Below are positions 8,776 through 17,320 of a DNA stretch of 64,000 nucleotides, one piece after another. The stretch lies in contig OZ241345.1 of NCBI GenBank assembly GCA_965200175.1, forward strand, positions 1,860,001 through 1,924,000, in the 5' to 3' direction. A program made the position numbers and the translations under genes. Every line of letters starts with the position of its first letter. The first letter of the stretch is position 1. This DNA comes from Azophilus sp026709365 (GTDB lineage: Bacteria; Pseudomonadota; Gammaproteobacteria; Pseudomonadales; Azotimanducaceae). Below the pieces are notes generated by a model. The model searched no databases, was not told the origin of the DNA, and saw only the letters and a list, made by a program, of their open reading frames with translations.

Positions 8776-8876
8776 TCCTTTGGGGTGGCGCATCGCCTGA
8801 GATGGCCAAGCCGGATGGTCCGGCACGGTTGAACCCATTGAACCTGATCCGGTTAATGCCGGCGTAGGGACTAGGA
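8776..8876 (+). promoter_or_regulatory. TPP riboswitch (THI element)
   Basis: The conserved thi-box cores are present in the right order: GGGGTGGCGCATCG, CTGAGA at 8797-8802, then TTGAACC and ACCTGATCCGGTTAATGCC leading into GGCGTAGGGA (8842-8870). P1 can form between TCCTTTGGGG and the AGGGACTAGG end. This is a standard thiamine-pyrophosphate aptamer. It sits about 85 bp before the start of a TonB-dependent receptor, so TPP should switch that receptor off. A long pyrimidine tract follows (8885-8925); I cannot tell whether control is by termination or by hiding the GGAG ribosome site. Confidence 0.93.
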
Positions 8877-8961
8877 ACGTGCCAAAACCGCCCGCCCCTT
8901 CCCTCCCCCCGCCCTCCCCGCAGCGCAGCCGGGTCTCCGAAAATCGAATTGGAGAACCTTG

Positions 8962-11127
8962 ATGAAACAGTCAATCCGTGCGTTGCTTGCGTACCTGACA
9001 ACTGCCGTGCTGATCACGCTGACCAGCCTTGGCGCAATGGCCGCGGAGGAGGTCGTTGAGGAGGAGATCATCGTCACCGCCACTTTCCACGGCACTGCGT
9101 TGATGGACGAGCCAGGCAGCGTCACCGTGCTTGGCGGCGGCTCGGCCACCGACCGCGCCGCTCGCCACGTCGAGGAGCTGCTGGGCTTGGCAACCAACGT
9201 CGGTTGGTCCACGGGCGCCTCCAGGAGCCGCTTTGTGCAGGTTCGCGGCATCGGCGACTTGGAGCAGTATGGCGAACCCAAGTACTACCCGGCGGTGGGC
9301 TTGACGGTTGACGGCCTCGAAGTCGGCAGCGCCGCCAATGCCGCCACCCTGTTCGATACGGCCCAGGTGGAAGTGCTGCGGGGGCCCCAAGGCACCCGGT
9401 TCGGCGCCAGCGCCCATGCCGGGCTGATCAACATCCGCACCCATGAGCCCACCGAGACGTTCGAGGGCGCCCTAAGCGCGGGCGTCGGCAACCGGGGCGC
9501 CCGCCACTTGGGCGGCGTCCTGAGCGGCCCTCTGGGAGACGCCCTGCAAGGCCGCATCGCCATTGCACGCAACGTCGGCGATGGCCACTTCCGGAACGCA
9601 GCCTTGGACCGCGACGATCTGGCCGGCTTCGATGAACGGACCGCTCGGGCCAAGCTGCGATGGCAGCCCAACGAGCGTTCGCGCTACGGCCTGAACCTGA
9701 TGGCCTTCGACAGCGACAACGGCTACGACGTTTGGTCGCTGGACAACGACCGAACCACCCAATCCGATGAGCCGGGCGTTGACCGCCAAGAGGTCCTTGG
9801 GTTTTCGCTGACCGGTGATTGGCAGCTGAACGATCGCTACGACTTGCGGGCCTTGGCCTCCCGATCAGCCGCCGACCTGCTCCACAGCTACGACGTGGAC
9901 TGGATTTCGCCGGCCTTCTGCGCCACTTTCACCTGCTCCGGCGGCCATGACACGGCTACCGAGTCCTTCGACCGAAGCCAAGATCAAACAAGCCTCGAAC
10001 TCCGCCTTCTCGGAGGCGGCGCCCAAACCCTGAACGCCGGGCAGTGGCAGCAGGTGGCGGGCCTGTACTTCAAGGCCACCAATGAAGCGCTGCGCTACGC
10101 CTATCCAAGCGCCTGGTACGGCGACTACGCCGTGGCCACCGACTACGAAACCAGCCGCTTGGCAGCCTACGGGGAGTTGGAGCGTGCGCTGAGCGACCGC
10201 ATTTCGGTCTCCTTCGGCGCCCGTCTGGAGGCTTTCAAGGACGACTACGGTGACAGCAACGGCATCACCCACGACAACAGTGAAGTGCTGCTGAACGCCG
10301 AGCTGCGCGCCAAGTACCGCTTGGGGAACGCCGGCTTGCTGTACCTCTCCGTGGCGACATCGGAAAAACCCGGCGGCGTCAACGTCAGCGCAAGCTCCCA
10401 ACTCGCCTTGATGAGCGCCACCTTTCGGAGCTTCATGGCGTCCAGGATTCGCTTCGGCAGCGAGCGGCTGGTGAACAAGGAAGCGGGCTACAAGACGGCG
10501 GCGCTGGGCGGCAGCCTGAGCTTTCGAGCGGCGGTTTTCCACACCGCCAGATCCAGCGCGCAGCTCGAAAGCTGGATGTGGGACGATGCTGCCGGACTGT
10601 GGATCGGCTACTTGGACAGCAGCAGCGACGGGGAGAACTACGGCATCGAACTGGAGACGCTGCTCGACTTGACGCCCAGGCTGCAGGTCTTCGCCAACCT
10701 GGCCCTGCTGCGCACGCAGGTCGAAGACCTGATGACCTTCGATCTTGACGCTTCGCGCTTCCTCAGCCGCAGCGGCCGCGACCAAGCCAAGTCGCCCAAG
10801 CATCAGTACGCGGCGGGCCTCAACGCCACGCTGTCCGAGGGTTTGTCGGCATCCATCAGCGTCGAGGGCCGCGCCGGCAGCTTCTACGGCTACTACCACG
10901 ATGGCCGCCTGGACGGCCACAATCTGGTCAACGCCAACATCCGCTGGACGGCGGAGCGCTTCTCGCTCAATGCTTGGGCGAGAAATCTGGCCAATGAGAA
11001 GTACGCCACCCATGGCCTCTACTTCGGCGCGGACCCTCGGGACGACTTCGGCTTCTGGAGCAACCGGACTTACCAACAACGCGGCGCGCCGCGCAGCTTT
11101 GGCATCGATGCGGAGTTTCGGCTTTAG
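8962..11127 (+). CDS. TonB-dependent receptor, probable thiamine (or precursor) uptake
   Basis: 721 residues from ATG 8962 with GGAGAACC just upstream. Signal peptide MKQSIRALLAYLTTAVLI...GAMA; TonB-box-like VVEEEIIVTA follows, then a plug domain (VRGIGDLEQYGEPKYYPAVG, VEVLRGPQGTRFGASAHAG) and a barrel ending in GIDAEFRL. The TPP riboswitch directly upstream is the evidence for thiamine as the cargo; this coupling of thi-boxes to outer-membrane receptors is known from comparative genomics. A PnuC-type inner-membrane transporter lies 850 bp downstream on the same strand, separated by one opposite gene. Confidence 0.9.
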   Translation: MKQSIRALLAYLTTAVLITLTSLGAMAAEEVVEEEIIVTATFHGTALMDEPGSVTVLGGGSATDRAARHVEELLGLATNVGWSTGASRSRFVQVRGIGDLEQYGEPKYYPAVGLTVDGLEVGSAANAATLFDTAQVEVLRGPQGTRFGASAHAGLINIRTHEPTETFEGALSAGVGNRGARHLGGVLSGPLGDALQGRIAIARNVGDGHFRNAALDRDDLAGFDERTARAKLRWQPNERSRYGLNLMAFDSDNGYDVWSLDNDRTTQSDEPGVDRQEVLGFSLTGDWQLNDRYDLRALASRSAADLLHSYDVDWISPAFCATFTCSGGHDTATESFDRSQDQTSLELRLLGGGAQTLNAGQWQQVAGLYFKATNEALRYAYPSAWYGDYAVATDYETSRLAAYGELERALSDRISVSFGARLEAFKDDYGDSNGITHDNSEVLLNAELRAKYRLGNAGLLYLSVATSEKPGGVNVSASSQLALMSATFRSFMASRIRFGSERLVNKEAGYKTAALGGSLSFRAAVFHTARSSAQLESWMWDDAAGLWIGYLDSSSDGENYGIELETLLDLTPRLQVFANLALLRTQVEDLMTFDLDASRFLSRSGRDQAKSPKHQYAAGLNATLSEGLSASISVEGRAGSFYGYYHDGRLDGHNLVNANIRWTAERFSLNAWARNLANEKYATHGLYFGADPRDDFGFWSNRTYQQRGAPRSFGIDAEFRL

Positions 11128-11147
11128 GGGGGATCAGTGAGGGCCTT

Positions 11148-11933
11148 TCAGAGCCAACGAGACAGGTGAGCCTCAATATAGGCTTCCACGGAAATCGCTT
11201 CGGACGACGCCTCCGACGTGATGCGGGTGCCGGGGCGGGGCAACGAAAACAGCGAGAACGAGAAACGCTCGCCGAACGGCTTGCCGACGCACCGGTCCGA
11301 GCCGTGCGCCACGCGGTGGTTGAGCGCTCGGATTCGACCCGCGGTCAACCACTCAAGCAGTTCCCCCGCAAAGCCCACCACCCGGTCGCAGGGCGCGAGG
11401 GCGCACCAAGCGCCTTCGGCATCCTGATACTCCAAGCCGGCCTCCACGCCGAACGGAAACAGGGTGAGCAATGAGACGTCCGGATGCTCGGTCAACCTCA
11501 CCCCGTCCTTGGGCTGCGCGGCAATCCCGGGCGGGTAGTAGTTGGCCGACATCATGTGCCCGTAGCTCGCATCGTAAGGCTCGAGCAGGCCTTCGACGCC
11601 CAACTGAACCAGCAAGCCCCGCTCGATTTCCCGCGCAGCCTGGGTCACTGCCGGCCACTCATCGCGCAGGAAGCGCTGAAACTCCGGCGGAAAGGCTGAA
11701 CGGGGCGAGAAGTCCGAGAACACGAACGAATGCAGCGCATCCTCCGGCCCTTGGTTCAGGCTGTCGGTCTGGCCTTGGAAGGAGTAGCCGTCGAACGCCG
11801 TGCGATAGGCGCTTTGCAGATAATGCCGTCGATACGCCCAAGGCCTGTCCACGAACGCCCGCAACCGATCCGCCAAGCCGCTGGCAGGCAGCGCTGGAAG
11901 GTCGGTCGTTATGATGCCGGGTTGCCATGCCAT
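11148..11933 (-). CDS. Isopenicillin-N-synthase-like Fe(II)/2OG oxygenase
   Basis: 261 residues from ATG 11933. The C-terminal half carries the 2OG oxygenase triad: LTEHPDVSLLTLF (His and Asp), IRALNHRVAHG (distal His) and RFSFSLFS (the Arg-x-Ser pair that holds 2-oxoglutarate). The N-terminal half (FVDRPWAYRRHYLQSAYRT...GYSFQGQ) is the variable DIOX_N-like part. Substrate unknown. It is divergent from the PnuC-type gene with 45 bp between starts and ends 20 bp from the receptor stop. A role in thiamine or pyrimidine metabolism is conceivable from position only. Confidence 0.8.
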   Translation of the reverse strand: MAWQPGIITTDLPALPASGLADRLRAFVDRPWAYRRHYLQSAYRTAFDGYSFQGQTDSLNQGPEDALHSFVFSDFSPRSAFPPEFQRFLRDEWPAVTQAAREIERGLLVQLGVEGLLEPYDASYGHMMSANYYPPGIAAQPKDGVRLTEHPDVSLLTLFPFGVEAGLEYQDAEGAWCALAPCDRVVGFAGELLEWLTAGRIRALNHRVAHGSDRCVGKPFGERFSFSLFSLPRPGTRITSEASSEAISVEAYIEAHLSRWL

Positions 11934-11978
11934 GCGGATGCGCCCAACGATCGAGTGCCCCAGAATCCGGAAGCGGTG

Positions 11979-12557
11979 ATGCCGGACAGCGACATTATAG
12001 AGGCCATGGCCGCCGGGGCGAGCCTGGTGTACATCGTGCTGCTGATCCGGGAGCGGATCGGCTGCTGGCCCTTCGGAATCGCGGGATCGCTGCTCAGCAT
12101 CCACCTGTTCATCGAAACCCGCCTCCATTCGGAAGCGATTCTGCACACGTTTTACGTTGGCATGGGCGTTTGGGGCTGGGCTCGCTGGACGGTTCGGGAC
12201 AAGGCCGGCCGCCACCCGGTGACGCGCCTGTCAGTCCTCGGCAACGGCGCGCTGATCGCCGTCAGCGTCGCCTTCGGCCTGGCCTTGGGCCATCTGCTGG
12301 CCACCTTCACCAACGCCGAGCGGCCGTTGATCGACGCCATGACCACCAGCTTCAGCTTCGCCGCCACCTTTTTGGAGGTGCGCAAGACGCTCGACGCTTG
12401 GGCTTACTGGATGGCCATCAACTTAACGACGATCTGGCTCTACCAAGACCGCGCCCTCGACCTCTACGCGACCTTGATGGGCGTTTACGCCCTGCTGAGC
12501 GTCGTCGGTTTCATCAGCTGGTTGCGGACCTACCGCAACCAGGAAATCAGCGTTTGA
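11979..12557 (+). CDS. PnuC/PnuT family vitamin transporter
   Basis: 192 residues with six or seven hydrophobic segments. Family marks: the LLIRERIGCWPFGIAGS opening, FYVGMGVWGWARW (the conserved W-x-x-W region that contacts the vitamin ring), a six-residue gap, and YWMAINLTTIWLYQDR near the C-terminus. PnuC proteins carry nicotinamide riboside; the PnuT branch carries thiamine and is commonly found next to thi-box receptors. The TPP-controlled receptor upstream favours thiamine. ATG 11979 is chosen; a GTG lies one codon before. Confidence 0.86.
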   Translation: MPDSDIIEAMAAGASLVYIVLLIRERIGCWPFGIAGSLLSIHLFIETRLHSEAILHTFYVGMGVWGWARWTVRDKAGRHPVTRLSVLGNGALIAVSVAFGLALGHLLATFTNAERPLIDAMTTSFSFAATFLEVRKTLDAWAYWMAINLTTIWLYQDRALDLYATLMGVYALLSVVGFISWLRTYRNQEISV

Positions 12558-12606
12558 AGGCGCTCCAAGGGCGCAAGTTCGGGACCAGGGAGCCTCTGAT
12601 CAACGC

Positions 12607-13647
12607 TCAGCGCAGAATGCCCCTTTCCAACAAGTTGGCGATCGTCTCGTTCTGCACGGACAGAAAGTGGCCGGGCGGCGGCGCAAGAACTTGGCCATGC
12701 TCGTCCAGCAAGCTGTTCGGCGGACACACTTCGTTGCTGCGGTATTGGTCACCGAACAGGGCAAGGCGCTGCCGGCTGAACAGGTTGAACATGCCCGGAC
12801 GACGGCGGTAGGCGCGCAAGGCGGCAAGGTCCAAGTCCGTGTTGGCCGCCATCGACTCGCCGACGGCCGCCTCGACCAGCACGCGGCCCTCATGGTCAAC
12901 CACCTGCGAGGCGCCGTCCACCGAGGCATTGGGCAGGTCAATGCCGCCCACGCCCGCTGAATTGGCGGACACCACATAGACATGGTTCTCGTAGGCGCGC
13001 GCCCGCTTGGCGGCGTTCTTGGGCGTCAGGGCAGGGCTCGCGACTTCCGAGGACGAGTGGCAAAGCACTTCCGCGCCCCGCAGCGCCAGCGCCCGGCTGA
13101 TCTCCGGAAACAGGATCTCCTCGGAGGCGACCGCCGCCAAGCGCCCCAGCGCGGTATCGGCCACCGGGAAGAGGCTGTCCGCTCCGTAGATGCCCAGATA
13201 GCGGTCGAGCACGTCGTAGGGTGTTGGGCCGAACTGCGAGATCAGGCGTCGGTAGCGCAGCGCCACGTCGCCGGACTCATCGACGATGAAGCTGGTCTGG
13301 AAGTAAAGATCGGGAAAGTGGCGGTCGGACTCGTAGAGGTTGCCGGCCAGAAACACACCGTTGTCCGCGGCAATGGCCCCGATGCGCTGGTACTCCGGCC
13401 CATCAACCGCCACGCACCCTCGGGCCTGCCAAGCCGCAGCGGTCTCGCCCATGGGATAGCCGGTCAGGAAGTACTCCGGCAGCACCACCAGCCGCAGATG
13501 GGGGCCGATGAACGCCTTGCTGGCCGCCACCTGGGCGGCAATGCGCTCCAGCGAGGCGTTGATCTGCTGACGGCACGAGGCGGCATCGGCGCACTGCGCG
13601 ATGGCCTGCACCCTGGTCTGCAGCGCCAGCGCGCCATAGCTGGTCAT
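12607..13647 (-). CDS. Nitrilase-superfamily protein lacking the catalytic Cys
   Basis: 346 residues from ATG 13647. The carbon-nitrogen hydrolase fold is clear: LRLVVLPEYFLTGYP has the general-base Glu58, and LFPEISRALALRGAEVLCH matches the region after the nucleophile. The residue in the nucleophile position (C-x-x-x-x-FPE) is Ser175 in VASEEILFPE, and the lysine position reads RYRRLI, so Arg133/Arg134 stand in for Lys. The Glu-Lys-Cys triad is therefore incomplete and ordinary nitrilase or amidase chemistry is doubtful. It lies 25 bp after the HMG-CoA-lyase-like gene on the same strand, likely one operon under the palindromic operator at 14.66 kb. Confidence 0.82.
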   Translation of the reverse strand: MTSYGALALQTRVQAIAQCADAASCRQQINASLERIAAQVAASKAFIGPHLRLVVLPEYFLTGYPMGETAAAWQARGCVAVDGPEYQRIGAIAADNGVFLAGNLYESDRHFPDLYFQTSFIVDESGDVALRYRRLISQFGPTPYDVLDRYLGIYGADSLFPVADTALGRLAAVASEEILFPEISRALALRGAEVLCHSSSEVASPALTPKNAAKRARAYENHVYVVSANSAGVGGIDLPNASVDGASQVVDHEGRVLVEAAVGESMAANTDLDLAALRAYRRRPGMFNLFSRQRLALFGDQYRSNEVCPPNSLLDEHGQVLAPPPGHFLSVQNETIANLLERGILR

Positions 13648-13672
13648 CGGCACAGGTCCAAGTCCGCACCCA

Positions 13673-14641
13673 TCACGCTGCCGCGGCGCTGGCGTAGGCA
13701 AATCCCTTCGGTAGGCCCGCATCGGCAACGAAGCCGTACAGGGCCTCGTCGGGCAGCGCCGCCTGCACCTGCGCCCGCACCGCGAGCAGCCGGTCGATGT
13801 CGATGCCGGTGCGCAGCCCCATCGCCTCCAGCAGGAACACCAAGTCCTCCGTGACGATGTTGCCGCTCGCCCCCGGCGCAAACGGGCAGCCGCCGAGGCC
13901 GCCCAAGGAGCTGTCAATGGTGGTGATGCCCACGTCAAGGGCGGCCAGAACGTTGGCCAGCCCCTGCCCCCGAGTGTTGTGCAGGTGGACGCTGGTGAGC
14001 CGTTCCCGGCCCACCGCAGCCCAGATGCGCGTCGTCAGGCGCCGCACTTGGCTCGGATTGCCGTACCCGGTGGTATCCGAGAGACAGACTTCATCAGCGC
14101 CCAGGGCAATGGCCCGCTCCGCCAACGCCACCACGCGATCCTCCGATACCGGCCCTTCCAAGGTGCAGCCGAAGGCAGTGGACAGCGAGACTTCAAGGGT
14201 GGGACGCAACGCCGCCGGCTGCGCCGCCACCGCCGCCACGACGGCGGCGATCTCGTCGAACATCTGCGTGTGGGACTTCCTCACGTTGGCCAAGCTGTGG
14301 GTTTCGCTGACCGACAGCGGCATCGAGATGTGGTGAGCGCCCTCCGCAAGCGCTGCCTGGGCACCGCGCAGGTTCGGCACCAGAACCGCGACGCTCAATC
14401 CGGGCAGCGTCCTAGCGAAGCGGACCAGCTCGGCGGTGTCGGCGAGTTGCGGCAGCAGCCGGGGCGGCACGAAGGAGCCCACCTCGATCTCCGGCACGCC
14501 AGCCGCCGCCTCAGCGGCAATCCAAGCCTGCTTGGCTTGGGTGGGCAGGATCGTGTCGATGTTCTGCAGGCCGTCGCGCGTTCCGACCTCGCTTACCGTC
14601 ACGTCAATGGCCGCTTCCGCGCACCCCCTCTCGATCGACAC
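13673..14641 (-). CDS. Hydroxymethylglutaryl-CoA lyase family protein
   Basis: 322 residues from GTG 14641. DRE-TIM metallolyase features: VSEVGTRDGLQN (metal Asp and catalytic Arg), VEVGSFVPPR-type strand (EIEVGSFVPP), SLSTAFGCTLEG, DTTGYGNP, HLHNTRGQGLAN (metal His pair) and the active-site loop GGLGGCPFAPGASGN with its conserved Cys. It would split a 3-hydroxy-3-methyl-acyl-CoA, classically HMG-CoA to acetoacetate plus acetyl-CoA; other 3-hydroxy-branched CoA esters are possible. The divergent partner across a shared operator is a CoA-transferase that could supply the CoA ester. Confidence 0.88.
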   Translation of the reverse strand: MSIERGCAEAAIDVTVSEVGTRDGLQNIDTILPTQAKQAWIAAEAAAGVPEIEVGSFVPPRLLPQLADTAELVRFARTLPGLSVAVLVPNLRGAQAALAEGAHHISMPLSVSETHSLANVRKSHTQMFDEIAAVVAAVAAQPAALRPTLEVSLSTAFGCTLEGPVSEDRVVALAERAIALGADEVCLSDTTGYGNPSQVRRLTTRIWAAVGRERLTSVHLHNTRGQGLANVLAALDVGITTIDSSLGGLGGCPFAPGASGNIVTEDLVFLLEAMGLRTGIDIDRLLAVRAQVQAALPDEALYGFVADAGLPKGFAYASAAAA

Positions 14642-14660
14642 TCCGCAACCCCGCTCGCCA

Positions 14661-14681
14661 AATGACCTAATGATATATCAT
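14661..14681. promoter_or_regulatory. Palindromic operator, divergent promoter 1
   Basis: Between the divergent starts at 14641 and 14714 lies AATGACCTA followed by the perfect 12-bp palindrome ATGATATATCAT (14670-14681). The ATGACCTA element recurs exactly in the palindrome at 20.94 kb, and a related one in the divergent promoter at 27.24 kb. A helix-turn-helix dimer such as a GntR, TetR or MarR protein is the likely reader; none is encoded in the window. Confidence 0.55.
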
Positions 14682-14713
14682 AGAGACAAATTTGCGGCAG
14701 ACGAGCCTCATCC

Positions 14714-15973
14714 GTGACAGCCACCGGTTCCCCCGCCACCGGCCAAGGGGCCAGCGACCCCGACCCGTCCCAAGCGCCCCCGCAGCAAGCGCGGCCCCTC
14801 GACGGGCTGCGCGTCATCGAGTTCTCGCACATGGTGATGGGACCGGCGACCGGGGTGATCCTGGCGGACCTCGGCGCCGACGTGCTCAAGGTGGAGCCCC
14901 CCGGCGGCGACAACACCCGGCGGCTCAAGGGTTCCGGCGGCGGCTACTTCGCCATGTACAACCGCAACAAGCGCAGCCTGTGCGCCGACCTCAAGAACCC
15001 CAAGGCGCGGGCGCTGGCGCAGGACCTGCTCGCGGACGCCGACGTCCTGCTGGAGAACTTCCGCCCCGGCGCCATGGACAAGCTCGGCTTCGGCTACGAG
15101 GCCTTGAGCGAACGCAACCCCCGCTTGGTGTACTGCAGCCTGAAGGGCTTCCTGCCGGGGCCCTACGGCGAGCGCGTGGCGCTGGACGAGGTCACGCAGA
15201 TGATGGGCGGGCTCGCCTACATGACCGGCCTGCCCGGCAAGCCGATGCGCGCCGGCTCCTCCATCGTGGACATCACCGGCGGTATGTTCGGCGCCCTGGC
15301 GGTGCTGGCCGCGCTGCAGGAGCGCAATCGCACCGGCTGCGGCCAGCGCGTCACCAGCGCGCTCTTCGAGACCACGGCGTTCCTGGTCGGCCAGCACATG
15401 GCCCAGCAGTCGGTGCTTGGCGAGGAGCCGCAGCCCATGTCCATCCGCAGTTCCGCTTGGGGGGTTTACGACCTGTTCGACTGCGCCGACGGACAGCTAT
15501 TCGTGGCGGTGGTGAGCGACACCCAGTGGCGGCGGTTCTGCGCCGACTTCGGCGTTGACGCTCTAGCCGCCGACGATGCGCTCGCCGACAACGCCGGCCG
15601 GGTTGCCGGGCGCGAGCGCTTCATGCCCACCCTGCGGGAACTGTTCGCCGGCCTCGGCCGGGGCCAGGCAGCTGCCAAGCTGGCCCGCGCCGGACTGCCC
15701 TTCGCGGAAATCAACAAGCCCTCCGACCTGTTCGATGACCCGCATCTGGCACAGGCTGGGCTGGTGGATGTCCGCCTTGCCGACGGCGCCCGCCAAGGCA
15801 CCCAGGCGCGCTTGCCGAAGCTGCCCGTGGAGATGGACGGGCGCCGGTTCGACGTGCGCCGTCATCTGCCGCGCATCGGTGAGCACTCCCGGGAAGCGGC
15901 GCGGGGCATTGGCCGCAACGAGGCTGAAATCGAGGCGCTGATGGCTGACGGGGTGCTTTTCGAAAACCGGTGA
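14714..15973 (+). CDS. CaiB/BaiF family CoA-transferase
   Basis: 419 residues from GTG 14714. After a 28-residue Pro/Gln-rich leader the family core begins at RPLDGLRVIEFSHMVMGP. Motifs: ADLGADVLKVEPPGGDNTRR (about 51-70), YNRNKRSLCADL, ENFRPGAMDKLG, and SSIVDITGG with Asp186 in the catalytic position. It should move CoA from a donor thioester to a free carboxylic acid, starting catabolism of the acid. First gene of a rightward operon that continues through DUF1330, two VOC proteins and an MFS carrier; its promoter holds a palindromic operator shared with the divergent lyase gene. Substrate unknown. Confidence 0.87.
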   Translation: MTATGSPATGQGASDPDPSQAPPQQARPLDGLRVIEFSHMVMGPATGVILADLGADVLKVEPPGGDNTRRLKGSGGGYFAMYNRNKRSLCADLKNPKARALAQDLLADADVLLENFRPGAMDKLGFGYEALSERNPRLVYCSLKGFLPGPYGERVALDEVTQMMGGLAYMTGLPGKPMRAGSSIVDITGGMFGALAVLAALQERNRTGCGQRVTSALFETTAFLVGQHMAQQSVLGEEPQPMSIRSSAWGVYDLFDCADGQLFVAVVSDTQWRRFCADFGVDALAADDALADNAGRVAGRERFMPTLRELFAGLGRGQAAAKLARAGLPFAEINKPSDLFDDPHLAQAGLVDVRLADGARQGTQARLPKLPVEMDGRRFDVRRHLPRIGEHSREAARGIGRNEAEIEALMADGVLFENR

Positions 15974-16083
15974 CCGCCCTTGGACGGCCGCCGATGCGCA
16001 GGATGGAAGGGCCTTGAGTGCAATGAACGCAAGTGGACGAAGACGGACGCAGATGATGCGCAGACGCGCATAGGGAGGGGACG

Positions 16084-16380
16084 ATGGCCGCCTATCTCAT
16101 CGTGACGGCTCAAATTCGGGATCGGGCCCGCTTCCTAGCGGACTACGCGCCCGCAGCCGCCGCGCTCACCGAGCGGTTCGGCGGCGAGTACCTGCTGCGG
16201 GCGCCGGGCGCGGAAGTGCTCGAAGGCGATCATCCCGGCGGTTCGGTGGTGGTGTCGAAATGGCCCGACAAGGCGGCTGCGCTGGCTTTCTGGCATTCCC
16301 CGGAGTACGTCCAAGCCAAGCGCTTGCGGGAGGGCGTGGCCGACTGCCAAGTGTTGGTTGTCGAGGAGCCGGCGGCGTGA
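16084..16380 (+). CDS. DUF1330 family protein
   Basis: 98 residues with GGGAGGGG upstream of ATG. YLIVTAQIRDRARFLADYAP at the start and GGSVVVSKWPDKAAALAFWHSPEYVQAKRLR in the middle are typical of DUF1330, a small ferredoxin-like dimeric alpha/beta barrel fold related to EthD and monooxygenase-like proteins. No catalytic role is established for the family. Its stop overlaps the GTG of the next gene, so translation is coupled. Confidence 0.85.
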   Translation: MAAYLIVTAQIRDRARFLADYAPAAAALTERFGGEYLLRAPGAEVLEGDHPGGSVVVSKWPDKAAALAFWHSPEYVQAKRLREGVADCQVLVVEEPAA

Positions 16381-16883
16381 GCGACTTGGCCGCGCCAGCG
16401 TCAGCGCTGATCAAGCGGACCACCTTGATCGTGCGGGACATGGCGGCAAGCCGGCGCTGGTACGAACAGGTGCTCGGCATGCAGGTGTGGATGGACACCG
16501 AATTCGTGCTGAGCGGCGAGGGGCTGGCCGCCGGCGCTGCCGGGGATCGCACCCACTTGGTCATCATGCGCGGCGAACACGAACGGATCGGCATGATCGG
16601 CCTGCTGCAGTGGCTGGACCCGCCTTGGCCCGCGCCGCCCGTTCCCACTGAGGTCGCCTACGGCGCACCCGTGTTCGTGGTGGAGTGCGACGATGCGGCG
16701 CAGGTGGCGGCAAGCGCTGCGGCGCTCGGCACCCGCGTCCACTGTCCGCCCCGCGTCTGGTCCACTCGGGGCGCCCGGGGCGAACTGCGCCACTTCATCG
16801 GCACGTCGGTCTTCGACCCGGACGGCCACTTCTATGAATGCAACCAAGTTACCGCCATTGAGGAGCCGGAGGATTCCCCATGA
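16377..16883 (+). CDS. VOC (glyoxalase/extradiol dioxygenase-like) protein
   Basis: 168 residues from GTG 16377, which overlaps the previous stop (GTGA). A pair of beta-alpha-beta-beta-beta modules is visible: ALIKRTTLIVRDMAASRRWYE at the start and VFVVECDDAAQVAASAAALG in the second half, ending with FDPDGHFYECNQV, where the Glu is the usual metal ligand. Single-subunit VOC proteins act as isomerases, epimerases or dioxygenases. The following gene is a second VOC protein, overlapping by 4 bp. Confidence 0.82.
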   Translation: MSDLAAPASALIKRTTLIVRDMAASRRWYEQVLGMQVWMDTEFVLSGEGLAAGAAGDRTHLVIMRGEHERIGMIGLLQWLDPPWPAPPVPTEVAYGAPVFVVECDDAAQVAASAAALGTRVHCPPRVWSTRGARGELRHFIGTSVFDPDGHFYECNQVTAIEEPEDSP

Positions 16884-17320
16884 CCTTGCGATTTCAGCGC
16901 GCCAACTTTCTGGTGTCGAGCTTCGAGCGGGCCCTGCCCTTCTACCGAGACGTTCTCGGCTTCAGCGTGGCCTTCACCAAGCCGCCCAACGAAACCAGCT
17001 ACTCCCACCAAGTGTTCGGCATCGACAGCCGTCCGCCCATCGGCTTCATGGTCCTCAGCACACCCAGCCAGGAGCGGGTGATGGCGCTCACGGAGGTGCC
17101 GGGGTTGGCCAGCCAAGCCAAGCCGCGCCGCAGCACCATCGTCATCGACGTCGAAAGCGTTGATGACGTGGTGGCCCGTGCCAAGGAACGCGGCTTCCAA
17201 GTGTTCCCGGAGGAGCGGCTGGTGACCCACGACGGCCGGGTGGGCCGGGAGGTGGGCCTGCTTGACGGCGACGGCAACCTGACCGTCATCTACCACATCG
17301 ACCAGCCGGCGCCCCAATGA
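16880..17320 (+). CDS. VOC family protein
   Basis: 146 residues, start overlapping the previous stop (ATGA). Opening FQRANFLVSSFERALPFYRDVLGF is the classic first VOC module, and GREVGLLDGDGNLTVIYH ends the second, though the usual terminal metal Glu position reads as Val/Tyr, so metal binding is uncertain. Together with the VOC gene just upstream it may form a heteromeric or sequential pair in the same pathway. It overlaps the MFS gene by 4 bp. Confidence 0.82.
   Translation: MTLRFQRANFLVSSFERALPFYRDVLGFSVAFTKPPNETSYSHQVFGIDSRPPIGFMVLSTPSQERVMALTEVPGLASQAKPRRSTIVIDVESVDDVVARAKERGFQVFPEERLVTHDGRVGREVGLLDGDGNLTVIYHIDQPAPQ

Noticed and set aside
16016..16075. Possible small repeat or promoter-rich stretch before the DUF1330 gene
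   Set aside because: Only a short purine-rich tract and the ribosome site of the next gene; no inverted or direct repeat convincing by eye.
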